Below are positions 34,988 to 44,349 of a stretch of 64,000 nt of DNA, piece by piece. The translations under genes and the position numbers were made by a program. The stretch spans positions 124,001 through 188,000 of the forward strand of contig JADZEQ010000009.1 of NCBI GenBank assembly GCA_020850455.1, given 5' to 3'. The notes below the pieces were generated by a model that was given only the letters and a program-made list of their open reading frames with translations, did no database searches and was not told the DNA's origin. Position 1 is the stretch's first letter. Each line of letters opens with the position of its first letter. This stretch comes from Sphingomonadaceae bacterium. Its GTDB lineage: Bacteria; Pseudomonadota; Alphaproteobacteria; Sphingomonadales; Sphingomonadaceae.

Positions 34988-36187
34988 TCAGGCAACCTTG
35001 CGCACTTCGGCGACGATTTTCTGCGCTGCATCGCCCAAATCATTGGCCGGCACGATCGCCAGCCCCGAATTGGCCAAAATAGCCTTGCCCGCTTCGACAT
35101 TGGTCCCTTCGAGCCGGACGACGAGCGGCACCGACAAATTCACTTCCTTGGCTGCCGCGACAATACCATCGGCGATGATGTCGCATTTCATAATCCCGCC
35201 GAAGATATTGACCAAAATCCCCTTCACCGCCGGGTCTTTGAGGATGATTTTGAAAGCGGCGGTGACCTTTTCCTTGCTCGCGCCGCCCCCGACGTCGAGG
35301 AAGTTGGCCGGGAATTCGCCATTGAGCTTGATGATGTCCATCGTCGCCATGGCAAGGCCCGCACCATTCACCATGCAGCCGATATTGCCGTCGAGCTTGA
35401 TATAGGCGAGGTCATATTGCGACGCCTCCACCTCGGCCGGATCTTCCTCGGTTTCATCGCGCAGCGCCGCAATATCCTTGTGGCGGAACAATGCATTGCT
35501 GTCGAAGCTGACCTTGGCGTCGAGCACCAATATGTCACCGTCCGGCGTTTCGACGAGCGGGTTAATTTCCAGCATCGACATATCGGTGGCGACAAAGGCG
35601 GCATAAAGCTGCTTGACCACTGTCTTCGCCTGTTCGGCGGTATCGCCGGTCAGCCGGAGCGCATTGGCCGCCGCCGCCGCGTCTGCATCGGTAATGCCGG
35701 TCGCCGGGTCGATGGTCAAAGTGGTGATTTTTTCGGGCGTATCGTGCGCCACGGCTTCGATATCCATGCCCCCTTCGGTCGAAACGACCATCGCGATGCG
35801 GCTCGACTTACGATCGACGAGGAGGGAGAGATAATATTCGCGGGCGATGTCCGCCCCATCGGTGATGTAGAGGCGGTTCACTTGCTTGCCCTGTGGGCCG
35901 GTCTGGATGGTGACCAGAGTATTGCCCAGCATTTCGCGGGCATTCGCCTCCACCTCCTCAATCGAGCGGGCGAGCCGCACCCCACCCTTGGCATCAGCGG
36001 GCAGTTCGGCAAATTTGCCCTTGCCGCGCCCACCGGCGTGGATTTGCGCCTTTACCACCCATAGCGGGCCGGGAAGCTGTTTGGCCGCCGCCACCGCTTC
36101 TTCCACGCTCAGCGCGGCAAAGCCCTTGGGCACCGCAACCCCGTGCGCCGCCAACAGCTCTTTTGCCTGATATTCGTGGATATTCAT
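34988..36187 (-). CDS. sucC: ADP-forming succinyl-CoA synthetase, beta subunit
   Basis: With the alpha subunit it makes succinate and ATP from succinyl-CoA in the citric acid cycle. The 399-residue protein begins [17 protein letters not shown], contains the ATP-grasp motifs [14 protein letters not shown] and LEINPLVET, and the CoA-ligase domain motif [13 protein letters not shown]. The partner sucD is not adjacent; the next gene downstream is etfB. Confidence 0.97.
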   Translation of the reverse strand: MNIHEYQAKELLAAHGVAVPKGFAALSVEEAVAAAKQLPGPLWVVKAQIHAGGRGKGKFAELPADAKGGVRLARSIEEVEANAREMLGNTLVTIQTGPQGKQVNRLYITDGADIAREYYLSLLVDRKSSRIAMVVSTEGGMDIEAVAHDTPEKITTLTIDPATGITDADAAAAANALRLTGDTAEQAKTVVKQLYAAFVATDMSMLEINPLVETPDGDILVLDAKVSFDSNALFRHKDIAALRDETEEDPAEVEASQYDLAYIKLDGNIGCMVNGAGLAMATMDIIKLNGEFPANFLDVGGGASKEKVTAAFKIILKDPAVKGILVNIFGGIMKCDIIADGIVAAAKEVNLSVPLVVRLEGTNVEAGKAILANSGLAIVPANDLGDAAQKIVAEVRKVA

Positions 36188-36308
36188 GTGCCTGACCCTT
36201 CTTGATCGCGAAAAATGGAATCAGGCGGCCTAAAGCACAGCATGGCCCGCGATGCAAAGGGCAAGCGCCCCATGGCCGAAAAAACGGCCGCAGCCTATGC
36301 CGCAACGA

Positions 36309-37379
36309 CTATACCCCGCAGCTAAGGATGCTGCGACCATAGCGCCGCGCCGCCCCCTCCGTCGCGGCAATCGAACAGCTGACCGACACGTCTGGCGCCA
36401 TGGTGATGCTGCCATCCGCCGCGACGGCCATGCCGCCTGCGACGAGCGCACGTCGCAAGGCGGCGACATCGTCCGCAAAAATAATGCCGCTTGCTTCATA
36501 AAAACTGGCGACGCCGGTCAGGGTTAGGCCGCGCCAGCGCCGTGGCGGCACCGCGCCATAATTTTCCATATCCTCGGACGATGCGCCCTGCGTCCCACTA
36601 TCCCCGGTGTCCCCGGTGCCCAGACGTGTGATCATCGCGTTCACCTCTGGTCCGAAATTGTCACTATCGCGGTTGAAGGGGATGGTGATCGGCGATCCTT
36701 CACCGCCCACCACCGCCACCACATCTTCGCGCAAATAACCCCCGTCGTTGAGCTTGAGCCAGCGCAATGTGCCCTCTGCACCGCTCACCCAGCGTCCCGT
36801 GACATTGGTGCCGAGCGGCAACAGGCGCAGCACCTGCGTTCCCTCGGTCGCCGGATAATCGCGGACATTGGCATTGCTCGCCGTCACCAGTTCCACCGGC
36901 GCATCGCTCAGATAATTGTCGACATAATTTTGCTGCCATTGCGGACGCGGATCGGCTGGTGGCCCGTCGTCTCCTGCCGCCGCGACCTGCACCCCATCGC
37001 CATGTAACCCCGCAATCAAGCTCCAGCCAAACCAACCGCCCGCCAATATGGCAATGACCAGTGCGACGATCGCCAGCGGCCACAAAGGGGTGCTGCGCCG
37101 CGGACCGGTCAAATCCTCCGCCCGCAAGGGCACAAACGCCGGTTCATATGCGTCAGACGGTTCCGGCTCTAGCGCCTGCTCTGGCTCCGGCTCTGGAACT
37201 GGTGGCGCCATGGGGTGCGGGGCATCGACCAGTCGTGTCCAGTCATCGGCATGGTCGCCATCCCCCGCCACGCCCGCCGCCGCTCCGGCCACCTCGACCG
37301 CGCTACCACACGCCGGGCAAAAGCGCGCATCGACCGGCAAATCCGCCTGACATTTGCTGCACGGGGGCATCCCTGCCAT
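36309..37379 (-). CDS. Zinc-ribbon, membrane-anchored SH3-domain protein
   Basis: A 356-residue protein with an unusual layout. An N-terminal double-zinc-knuckle ribbon (CSKCQADLPVDARFCPAC) is followed by an acidic/proline linker, one membrane helix (LWPLAIVALVIAILAGGWFGW), then a bacterial SH3 domain (VTASNANVRDYPATEG...LRLLPLGTNVTGRW). A C-terminal domain with two cysteines (VSCSIAA, SILSCGV) ends the protein. Ribbon in the cytoplasm and SH3 outside is the likely orientation. The start is uncertain (Met codons at 37370, 37379, 37385, 37400); AAGGG 8 bp before 37379 favours it. Function unknown. Confidence 0.75.
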   Translation of the reverse strand: MAGMPPCSKCQADLPVDARFCPACGSAVEVAGAAAGVAGDGDHADDWTRLVDAPHPMAPPVPEPEPEQALEPEPSDAYEPAFVPLRAEDLTGPRRSTPLWPLAIVALVIAILAGGWFGWSLIAGLHGDGVQVAAAGDDGPPADPRPQWQQNYVDNYLSDAPVELVTASNANVRDYPATEGTQVLRLLPLGTNVTGRWVSGAEGTLRWLKLNDGGYLREDVVAVVGGEGSPITIPFNRDSDNFGPEVNAMITRLGTGDTGDSGTQGASSEDMENYGAVPPRRWRGLTLTGVASFYEASGIIFADDVAALRRALVAGGMAVAADGSITMAPDVSVSCSIAATEGAARRYGRSILSCGV

Positions 37380-37444
37380 CACCATCACCCTTTCACCCAA
37401 ATTTTGCGGGCGAAATTGCCGCTGCCCCGCCGCATCGTCAAATG

Positions 37445-37479
37445 AAAAGGGGCCGGACGATCGCTCGCCCAGCCCCCTT
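37445..37479 (-). terminator. Terminator after rplQ
   Basis: Read leftward, AAGGGGGC pairs with GCCCCTT across about 20 bases with one bulged G, and TTTT follows. It lies 24 bp after the rplQ stop and would end the rpsM-rplQ transcript. Confidence 0.6.
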
Positions 37480-37502
37480 CAACCTTCATCGGTCGCGTGC
37501 AA

Positions 37503-37925
37503 TTATGCCGCGATTTCGGCATCCGCATCGACCAGCACCGGGCCGGAATCCTGCCCCTTGGCGCTTTCGTCGCGATCAACAAATTCGATCACCGCCATGG
37601 CGGCGGCGTCCGATGCGCGGAAACCCGCCTTGATAACGCGGGTGTAGCCGCCCGGACGGTCGGCATAGCGCGCGGCGAGCACGTCGAACAATTTCTTGAG
37701 CTGCGCCTCATCCATCAGGCGGCTCATCGCCAGACGGCGATTGGCCAGCCCGCCATGCTTGGCCAGCGTCACCAGCTTTTCGACATAGGGGCGCAATTCC
37801 TTGGCCTTGGCGAGCGTGGTGGTGATTTGTTCATGCTTGATGAGCGATGCCGACATGTTGCGGAACATCGCGATACGGTGGGCAGAGGTGCGTTGCAGCT
37901 TGCGGCCGCCAACCTTGTGACGCAT
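37503..37925 (-). CDS. rplQ: 50S ribosomal protein L17
   Basis: The 140-residue protein begins [20 protein letters not shown], contains the family string [20 protein letters not shown] and has the usual C-terminal extension of alphaproteobacterial L17. GAAGGAAG precedes the start. It closes the rpsM-rpsK-rpoA-rplQ block, 92 bp after rpoA, a gap that contains GC-rich inverted repeats. Confidence 0.98.
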   Translation of the reverse strand: MRHKVGGRKLQRTSAHRIAMFRNMSASLIKHEQITTTLAKAKELRPYVEKLVTLAKHGGLANRRLAMSRLMDEAQLKKLFDVLAARYADRPGGYTRVIKAGFRASDAAAMAVIEFVDRDESAKGQDSGPVLVDADAEIAA

Positions 37926-38017
37926 TTTTTCTTCCTTCGTTTATCGTCGGGGCCGGATCAGGTTCCCCGGGAAAGGCGGTGCAACAAAGGGGCCACCGCC
38001 CAAAGCCCCTGCCGGGC

Positions 38018-39076
38018 TTAGCCCAGCAGTTCCTGTTCCAGCTTCTTGGCCATTTCTTCGATATTTTCGGGCGGCCAGCCGGGGATGTCCATGCCAAGGC
38101 GCAGACCCATGGACGACAATACTTCCTTGATTTCGTTCAAGGATTTGCGACCAAAATTGGGGGTGCGCAGCATTTCGGCTTCGGTCTTTTGCACCAGATC
38201 GCCGATATAGATGATATTGTCGTTCTTGAGGCAGTTGGCGCTGCGCACCGACAATTCCAGTTCATCGACCTTCTTGAGCAAGAAGCGGTTGAGCTGGTTG
38301 GTGTCGCCTTCTTCGCTGGCCGCCGGGGTGGCGGCAAGGCCGATGCGCGGGCTGTCGGCCACCGCATCGGTGAAGTGGACGAACACCGACAATTGGTCCT
38401 GCAAGATGCGCGCCGCATAAGCGACGGCATCCTCTGGCGTCACCGTGCCATCGGTTTCCACCGACAGCGACAATTTGTCGAAGTCGAGCTCCTGCCCGAT
38501 GCGCGCATTGTCGACCTTATAGGCAACCTGACGCACCGGCGAATAGAGCGAGTCAACCGGGATGAGGCCGATCGGCGCTTCGGCCGGACGGTTGGCGGCG
38601 GCAGCGACATAGCCCTTGCCGCTGTCTGCGGTCAGTTCCATGTTGAGCGTCGCGCCTTCGTCCAGATGGCAGATGACATGGTCCGGGTTCATCACCTTGA
38701 TGTCACCCGACACCAATATATCCCCCGCCGTCACGGTCTTTGGCCCGGTTGCCGAAAGCTGCAAACGCTTCGACCCTTCGCCTTCCATCTTGAGCGCGAT
38801 CTGCTTGACGTTGAGCACGATGTCGGTGACATCTTCACGCACGCCCGCCAGCGACGAAAATTCGTGCAGGACATTTTCGATCTTGATCGACGTGATCGCC
38901 GCGCCCTGAAGCGAGGACAGGAGCACGCGACGCAGCGCGTTGCCGAGCGTCAGGCCAAAGCCACGCTCCAAAGGTTCGGCGACAAAGGTCGCCTTGCGGC
39001 GCGCATCGCTGCTTGCTTTGACTTCAAGGCCGGTCGGCTTCTTGAGTTCCTGCCAGTTCTTGCTGTTGACAGTCAT
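38018..39076 (-). CDS. rpoA: RNA polymerase alpha subunit
   Basis: The 352-residue alpha subunit dimerises to start polymerase assembly and contacts UP elements and activators. The N-terminal domain has the family string [20 protein letters not shown] in near form ([20 protein letters not shown]), and the C-terminal domain has [14 protein letters not shown] and [11 protein letters not shown]. The start at 39076 is preceded by GGGGAATTTG; an in-frame start at 39088 is less likely. It lies between rpsK and rplQ. Confidence 0.98.
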   Translation of the reverse strand: MTVNSKNWQELKKPTGLEVKASSDARRKATFVAEPLERGFGLTLGNALRRVLLSSLQGAAITSIKIENVLHEFSSLAGVREDVTDIVLNVKQIALKMEGEGSKRLQLSATGPKTVTAGDILVSGDIKVMNPDHVICHLDEGATLNMELTADSGKGYVAAAANRPAEAPIGLIPVDSLYSPVRQVAYKVDNARIGQELDFDKLSLSVETDGTVTPEDAVAYAARILQDQLSVFVHFTDAVADSPRIGLAATPAASEEGDTNQLNRFLLKKVDELELSVRSANCLKNDNIIYIGDLVQKTEAEMLRTPNFGRKSLNEIKEVLSSMGLRLGMDIPGWPPENIEEMAKKLEQELLG

Positions 39077-39202
39077 CAAATTCCCCATGGGTCAAAAGGG
39101 CGGACATTTGGCGAAGGTAACGGCGGCGCTCCTCACGGCGCTGTCACCACACCGGCCCCTGTTTGCGCGGCCCGCCAGCCACGCAAGGGACCGCAATCTA
39201 CA

Positions 39203-39592
39203 TCAGACGCGACGACGCTTGGCTGGACGCACCCCATTATGGGGGATCGCCGTCACATCGCGGATCGAAGTGATCTGGAAACCGGCAGCCTGCAGGGCAC
39301 GCAGCGCGGATTCGCGACCCGCACCGGGGCCTTTCACTTCCACTTCCAGCGTGCGCACACCATGTTCCGCAGCCTTGCGGCCAGCATCCTCGGCGGCAAC
39401 CTGTGCGGCATAAGGGGTCGATTTACGCGAACCCTTAAAGCCCATCATGCCGGCCGACGACCAGCTGATGGCATTGCCCTGCGCATCGGTGATGGTGACC
39501 ATCGTGTTGTTGAAAGTGGCGTTGACGTGGGCAACACCGGAAGAAATATTTTTGCGTTCGCGCCGACGCAGGCGCTGTGGTTCGCGGGCCAT
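39203..39592 (-). CDS. rpsK: 30S ribosomal protein S11
   Basis: The 129-residue protein contains the family strings [21 protein letters not shown] and [18 protein letters not shown]. It is full length and lies between rpsM and rpoA in the standard order. Confidence 0.98.
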   Translation of the reverse strand: MAREPQRLRRRERKNISSGVAHVNATFNNTMVTITDAQGNAISWSSAGMMGFKGSRKSTPYAAQVAAEDAGRKAAEHGVRTLEVEVKGPGAGRESALRALQAAGFQITSIRDVTAIPHNGVRPAKRRRV

Positions 39593-39667
39593 TGCTATAT
39601 CCTAACCTAAATCCTGAAATACCCTTGGCGCTTCCTTTGGGTGCAGCCTTGGGCGGAGAAACAAGCG

Positions 39668-39691
39668 CGCCGCCCCATAAGGGAGGCGGCG
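39668..39691 (-). other. Hairpin between rpsM and rpsK
   Basis: CGCCGCC and GGCGGCG form a perfect 7-bp stem around a 10-base loop, 7 bp after the rpsM coding end. There is no T-run, so it is more likely a processing or mRNA-stability element than a terminator. Confidence 0.4.
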
Positions 39692-39697
39692 AAATGC

Positions 39698-40066
39698 TTA
39701 TTTCTTTTTACCGGCGATCGGCTTTGCCTTGCCCTTGCGGGTGCGGGCGTTGGTGTGGGTGCGCTGACCGCGAACCGGCAAGCCCTTGCGATGGCGCAGA
39801 CCGCGATAGCAGCCCAAATCCATCAAACGCTTGATGTTCATCGCGGTTTCGCGGCGCAAATCGCCCTCCACGCTGTAACCAGCGTCGATGGTTTCGCGGA
39901 TTTGCAGCACTTCGGCGTCCGACAGATCCTGCACGCGGCGGTTTGCCGCGATGCCAACCTTGGTGACGATGTCCGATGCGAATTTCGGCCCGATGCCGTG
40001 GATATATTGAAGCGCGATCACAACGCGCTTGTTGGTGGGCAGATTGACGCCCGCAATACGTGCCAT
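39698..40066 (-). CDS. rpsM: 30S ribosomal protein S13
   Basis: The 122-residue protein begins [19 protein letters not shown], contains [11 protein letters not shown], and ends with the basic rRNA-binding tail [20 protein letters not shown] in near form. The start at 40066 follows the universal N-terminus; the frame extends to 40108. It is separated from the upstream phosphatase gene by 211 bp carrying a promoter-like sequence and a hairpin. Confidence 0.98.
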   Translation of the reverse strand: MARIAGVNLPTNKRVVIALQYIHGIGPKFASDIVTKVGIAANRRVQDLSDAEVLQIRETIDAGYSVEGDLRRETAMNIKRLMDLGCYRGLRHRKGLPVRGQRTHTNARTRKGKAKPIAGKKK

Positions 40067-40125
40067 AGGTGATTCTTCTCCTGCTCCACGGCGCGGCTGG
40101 CTGACCACGCCATCTCAAAGCTTTG

Positions 40126-40146
40126 AAAAAGCGCGAAAAACGCGCT
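40126..40146 (-). terminator. Terminator-like hairpin in front of rpsM
   Basis: Read leftward, AGCGCG, a T5 loop and CGCGCT are followed by TTTTT. It could end the pmbA/phosphatase transcript, or act as an attenuator in the rpsM leader, since a promoter-like sequence lies upstream of it. Confidence 0.5.
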
Positions 40147-40224
40147 ATCTTGAAACACAAAGCACGGCTGGCGACCGGCCCATACGGGGGTCGTCAACCG
40201 TATTTCGGTTCCGCGATGCGCCGC

Positions 40225-40253
40225 GCTTAGGGGGATTCGCCCCTATAAGTCAA
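40225..40253 (-). promoter_or_regulatory. Putative sigma70-type promoter of rpsM
   Basis: On the minus strand TTGACT (complement of 40248-40253) and CTAAGC (complement of 40225-40230) are spaced by 17 bp. The -35 is near consensus; the -10 is weak. The position is suitable for the ribosomal protein block, about 160 bp before the rpsM start. Confidence 0.4.
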
Positions 40254-40277
40254 GGGGCGGCGCGCCATTCGGCACCC

Positions 40278-41081
40278 TCAATCCGCGCGGGGTGACAAAG
40301 CGGCGGCGCGGTCTGCCAGACGTGTGACCACCGCATCATGAATTTGGGGGACGCAGGCGATCAGCCCAAAGGCATCGGCACGCTGCTTGTTGAAACGCAG
40401 CGGCGCGCCAAAAGCATCGCTCACCCGCCCGCCCGCCTCAGCGACGATCAGGCTCGCCGCCGCAATGTCCCATTCAAAACCCCAGATCAGCGTCGCGACC
40501 AAATCGGCGCAATCATCGGCGACCATTGCCATGCGCAGCGCAATACTATTGGGGCGCTCCACCATCGTCAGGTCGGCATCGACGCGCGGCAGGCTGGTGG
40601 CGGGGACGCGCGCACCTGCCAACATGGTGCGGTGGCCGCAGTGGATGGCACGTCCATTCACGCTCGCACCTTGCCCGCGCGCCGCCACCCAGACCTGGTC
40701 GCGCGCGGGGGCATATAATATGCCGAGGTGCGGCAAGCCATCCTCCACCAGCGCGATGGAAACTGCCCAACCGTCGCGCCCCGACAGAAAATCGCGCGTG
40801 CCATCGATGGGGTCGACGCACCAGATGCGCCGGGTATCAAGTCGGGCCGGGTTATCGACGCTTTCTTCACTCAGCCAGCCCGCTTCGGGGTCGATGGCCT
40901 GTAAAATCGCCTTGAGCCGCCGGTCTGTTTCCAAATCAACCACGCTGACCAGACTTTGGTCCGGCTTTTTCCATTGGTCGATTGCCCCGCCGCTGCGCAG
41001 GTCGCGCCAGTGGGTCAGCGCATTGTCCCCCACTTCGCGCGCAGCGGAAATTGCGGCTTCGATGGGCAGATCACCCGTCAT
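40278..41081 (-). CDS. Inositol-monophosphatase-family phosphatase (CysQ-like)
   Basis: A 267-residue magnesium-dependent, lithium-sensitive type phosphatase. Metal ligands are visible in LSEES (Glu), CVDPIDGTRDFLSG (Asp-x-Ile-Asp-Gly-Thr) and WGFEWDIAAASLIV (Trp-Asp). Members act on inositol phosphates, histidinol phosphate, fructose-1,6-bisphosphate or 3'-phosphoadenosine phosphates. The CysQ/PAP branch is likely but not certain. It overlaps the 3' end of pmbA by 11 bp. Confidence 0.9.
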   Translation of the reverse strand: MTGDLPIEAAISAAREVGDNALTHWRDLRSGGAIDQWKKPDQSLVSVVDLETDRRLKAILQAIDPEAGWLSEESVDNPARLDTRRIWCVDPIDGTRDFLSGRDGWAVSIALVEDGLPHLGILYAPARDQVWVAARGQGASVNGRAIHCGHRTMLAGARVPATSLPRVDADLTMVERPNSIALRMAMVADDCADLVATLIWGFEWDIAAASLIVAEAGGRVSDAFGAPLRFNKQRADAFGLIACVPQIHDAVVTRLADRAAALSPRAD

Positions 41082-42450
41082 CGCTCATCCCGCCAGCAAC
41101 GAACAGGGCATCGCTGCGCAGGCTCGGCACATGGGTGGCATAGTGGGTACAAAGGTCGTTGGCTGCGGTCAGACTGGCAAAAATTTCCAGCAGATTGCCC
41201 GCAATAGTAAAGCCGCTGACCGGGTGCGCAACTTCGCCCCCGACAATCGCAAAGCCCGAAGCGCCGCGCGAATAATCGCCGGTAATCGGGTCAACACCTT
41301 GGCCGACCAATTCGGTCACCAAAATACCCCGGTCAATGTCGGCGATAAGCGCCGCAAAGCTTTGGTCACCGGGCAATAGGGTGATGTTGCCGCTGGTCGT
41401 GCCGCCGCCCGACCCGCCATGGCCGCTCGGCGCACGCCCCAATTGGCGGGCCGATGCCATATCGCAGCGCCATGGGCCGATGACGCCATGGTCGACGATG
41501 CGGCTGGGTGCGCTCGCCATCCCCTCCCCATCGAAAATATAGCTACGCTGGCCACGCACGACGTGCGGATCATCGATGATCGAAATGGCGGCGGGGAAAA
41601 TCGCCGCACCCTCGTGCCCGATAAGGAAGCTGCGGTCGCGCGCAATGGCAGGCCCGCTCATCGCGCCGAGCAAATGGCCGATCAGGCTGGCCCCGACGCG
41701 CGGATCAAAGACGATCGGCATCGCCCCACCATCGGGCATTTGGGGGTGGAGCCGCGCGACAGTGCGCTGTCCCGCGCGGGTGCCGATTTCTTCGGGCGAC
41801 AATATATCCACATGGTGGCGCGCGCTCGTCCAGTCATAATCGCGCTGCATCGTGTCCCCACTGCCCGCGATGACGCTGGCCGAAATGCTGTGGCTGGTCG
41901 AACGCGCGGCATCGGCAAAACCGTGGCTCGTCACATGCGCTTCGGCGGCGATGGAAAAAACTGCATGCCCGCCATCGCTGTTGCTGACGCCCGCGACCGC
42001 GCGCGCCGCACCTTCCGCGCGGGTCGCAGCGGCGCGCAACATGGCGGCATCGGGCGGGGATGCGGGGTCGACCAAATCAAGCTCCATAGGCGACCCGCCG
42101 CCCAAATATTGCGGGTCGAGCAGGCCTGCCCATGGGTCGTCGGGGGCGTGGCGCGCCATCGCCATCGCGCGCGCCGCTGCATCGGCCAACACATGGTCAG
42201 CAAGGTCGGTCACGCTGATCGATGCCGCGCGCTGCCCGACAAAAAGCCGCAGCGACAGGCCGACATCCGCCGCGCTATCGACATCCTCCAACTCGCCAAG
42301 CCGCACCGAAACGCTGGTCGAATGGCCCGCGCGCACCACCGCCTCTGCCGCCTCTGCCCCCACGGCCCGCGCCGCCTTTACCGCCGCATGCGCGCGGTCA
42401 ATCAGCCAGGCATCGCTGGGCAGGGCATTGGGGGATGTGGCATCGTCCAT
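41071..42450 (-). CDS. pmbA: PmbA/TldE family metalloprotease subunit
   Basis: The 459-residue protein matches PmbA (TldE), which with TldD forms a protease involved in maturing modified peptides and degrading unfolded peptides. Its segments EAAEAVVRAGHSTSVSVRLG, VDSAADVGLSLRLFVGQR and RGASGFAIVGGEVAHPVSGF are typical. TldE itself lacks the HExxH motif carried by TldD, which is not in this window. The TldD partner must lie elsewhere. It is coupled to the downstream phosphatase gene. Confidence 0.9.
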   Translation of the reverse strand: MDDATSPNALPSDAWLIDRAHAAVKAARAVGAEAAEAVVRAGHSTSVSVRLGELEDVDSAADVGLSLRLFVGQRAASISVTDLADHVLADAAARAMAMARHAPDDPWAGLLDPQYLGGGSPMELDLVDPASPPDAAMLRAAATRAEGAARAVAGVSNSDGGHAVFSIAAEAHVTSHGFADAARSTSHSISASVIAGSGDTMQRDYDWTSARHHVDILSPEEIGTRAGQRTVARLHPQMPDGGAMPIVFDPRVGASLIGHLLGAMSGPAIARDRSFLIGHEGAAIFPAAISIIDDPHVVRGQRSYIFDGEGMASAPSRIVDHGVIGPWRCDMASARQLGRAPSGHGGSGGGTTSGNITLLPGDQSFAALIADIDRGILVTELVGQGVDPITGDYSRGASGFAIVGGEVAHPVSGFTIAGNLLEIFASLTAANDLCTHYATHVPSLRSDALFVAGGMSDDG

Positions 42451-42516
42451 CCCCGGCCCCTATCGCCAAAGCGGGCGGGAGGAAAGGGTGGAGGATATGG
42501 GCACAGGCCGGCCCGG

Positions 42517-43515
42517 TCAGGCCAGCAGCATACGTTCGATCAGCCAATATGCAGCCGTAACCCCAATAGCATAGGTTGCGGCGCGGATAGTCAGCGTCAC
42601 AACATGGGGGCGCAGGTGCGCCAGCAACCGGAGGAGGGTGAGCGTCACCGCAACCACCGCAATCTGCCCTGCCTCCACCCCCAGATTAAAGGCAACAAGC
42701 GCCAAGGGCACATCCCCTTGCGGCAACCCAACCTCCCGCAGCGCGCCGGCAAAACCAAAGCCATGCAGCAGTCCAAAGGCAAAGGCGACCAGCCAAGGCA
42801 ATCGTTGCGAGAGGCGCGGGGCCAACGGATCATTCTTGATAATCTCGACCGCGAGAAAGAGGATGGAAAGCGCGATGACCGCCTCCACCGGCGCTTGCGG
42901 CAAGCCAAAAAGCCCCATGGTAACCCCTGCCAGCGTCAGCGAATGGGCGATGGTAAAGGCGGTGACCGCGCGCACCACCGCCCAGCCATTTGCCACCAGT
43001 AGCACCAGGGAAATAACAAAAAGCAGATGGTCATAGCCTTCCAAAATATGGTCGATGCCGATGCGGAAATAGGTGGCGGCGACCGCCAGACGACCGGGAT
43101 TTTCGGCTGCATTGGGCAAATGGGTGACGGGGTGGGCGGGGGTGATACGCAGCGCCTCTGTCGCTTGCCCGAGCGGCGCGACACGCACCAAAATGTCGGC
43201 ACTGTTGCTGCCCAAATCGGCAATACCGATCCGCCCACCCGCGATAGACCCGCGACAGGTCACATCGGCGCGTACCACCACAGCCTCCGCCTCCCGCATG
43301 CGGTGCACCGGCCCTGATATGGCGCAATTATCGGGCAAAATCGGCCGCGCATGGGGGCCGATGCCGCCGCGTATCGGCACCCGCCAAACCATTTGCCAAT
43401 GGCCGACGCGCGTCTGGGTGAGCGCCAGATAGCCGGGGCGCAATGTGTCGGCCTGTGCCGCCGTCCCGACCCCCAGCAACAGGAAAAGACAGATAAGGCC
43501 GCGCAGCAAAACCAT
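42517..43515 (-). CDS. HupE/UreJ family membrane protein
   Basis: A 332-residue protein. A signal-like N-terminus (MVLLRGLICLFLLLGVGTAAQA) and a periplasmic domain of about 140 residues are followed by the HupE/UreJ_2 core: FRIGIDHILEGYDHLLFVIS, FTIAHSLTLAG and LLHGFGFAGALREVGLPQG, with conserved His/Asp positions suited to metal binding. HupE and UreJ relatives transport nickel or cobalt; this subfamily's metal is unproven. Its start abuts the stop of the PPIase gene with no gap. Confidence 0.87.
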   Translation of the reverse strand: MVLLRGLICLFLLLGVGTAAQADTLRPGYLALTQTRVGHWQMVWRVPIRGGIGPHARPILPDNCAISGPVHRMREAEAVVVRADVTCRGSIAGGRIGIADLGSNSADILVRVAPLGQATEALRITPAHPVTHLPNAAENPGRLAVAATYFRIGIDHILEGYDHLLFVISLVLLVANGWAVVRAVTAFTIAHSLTLAGVTMGLFGLPQAPVEAVIALSILFLAVEIIKNDPLAPRLSQRLPWLVAFAFGLLHGFGFAGALREVGLPQGDVPLALVAFNLGVEAGQIAVVAVTLTLLRLLAHLRPHVVTLTIRAATYAIGVTAAYWLIERMLLA

Positions 43516-44349
43516 TTATCGTTCGACCGTCACCCGATAGGCATTGCGCAGCAATCGCCATGCCGCGCGTTGGCGTGCATCCCCGGTTTCGGCACGCCAG
43601 TCATTTTCGACGCGCTGGCGCACCTCTGCCAGTGGGGGGATGTCACCGCCGCCCCGCGCGATCAGCCGCACCATATGCCAGCCATAGCCCGACCGCACCG
43701 GCCCCGACCATTGATGCGGCGGCGCACGGGCGAGTGCGCTCGCAAAGCCGGGACCGAACCGTGCGTCCAAATCCCCCGCCATCGCGCCATCCATATGCGC
43801 AGGCAGCGATATGGGTTCGCCCAGAGCGGCCCAATTGTCCCCCATTTGATTCAGTCGTTCGACAATCGCTGTGCTGCGTGCCGTATCGGGCGCGATAGCC
43901 GCGCTCGACACAAAAATCTGATCAAAGCTGAGCCGCGCGTCACGGGCATATTGGGCGCGGTGGGCGTTAAAATAGGCTTCAATCGCACCTGCGGGCGGGG
44001 GCATGCCTTCATCAGCGCTGGCGGCCAGAAACTCCATCTTGGATCGCAGACGGCGGCGGATGACCGGGTCATCAACATCGAGACCAAGGCGCAGCGCCTC
44101 GCGATAATAAATCTCCTCCCGCACCCGATCATCGACCATCTGGTCGAGTTCGGCGCTGGTCGGCGCGCGCGCCGCCTGCGCGGCAAATCCCGATGCCAGC
44201 GCCGCCACTTCGGCGCGGGTGATGGTGATTGTCCGGCTCTCCGCATCAACAGGGGTGCCGCGCCACGCGAACCAGACAAAAACCAGCATCCCGCCCAGCA
44301 GGAAATGGACCAAGGGTTCGCGCAACCAGCGCGTCAAAATGCCCCGCAT
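43516..44349 (-). CDS. Membrane-anchored peptidyl-prolyl isomerase (PpiC/SurA type)
   Basis: A 277-residue protein with an N-terminal anchor helix (LVHFLLGGMLVFVWFAW) and a periplasmic chaperone-like region with ELDQMVDDRVREEIYYREAL, typical of the SurA/PpiC helical domain. A PPIase-like domain follows, containing FDQIFVSS and SGYGWHMVRLIARG. It is probably a folding helper for an envelope client. Its start overlaps the stop of the DUF3604 gene (TGATG), and its stop abuts HupE, indicating one operon. Confidence 0.85.
   Translation of the reverse strand: MRGILTRWLREPLVHFLLGGMLVFVWFAWRGTPVDAESRTITITRAEVAALASGFAAQAARAPTSAELDQMVDDRVREEIYYREALRLGLDVDDPVIRRRLRSKMEFLAASADEGMPPPAGAIEAYFNAHRAQYARDARLSFDQIFVSSAAIAPDTARSTAIVERLNQMGDNWAALGEPISLPAHMDGAMAGDLDARFGPGFASALARAPPHQWSGPVRSGYGWHMVRLIARGGGDIPPLAEVRQRVENDWRAETGDARQRAAWRLLRNAYRVTVER

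Noticed and set aside
36274..36289. GGCCG-A6-CGGCC hairpin downstream of the SH3-protein gene, considered as a terminator
   Set aside because: On the relevant strand the T-run is in the loop, not after the stem, so it does not have terminator form.
37847..39610. A 587-codon open frame on the plus strand opposite rplQ, rpoA and rpsK
   Set aside because: It is a shadow of three highly conserved genes and spans their intergenic gaps only by chance absence of stops.
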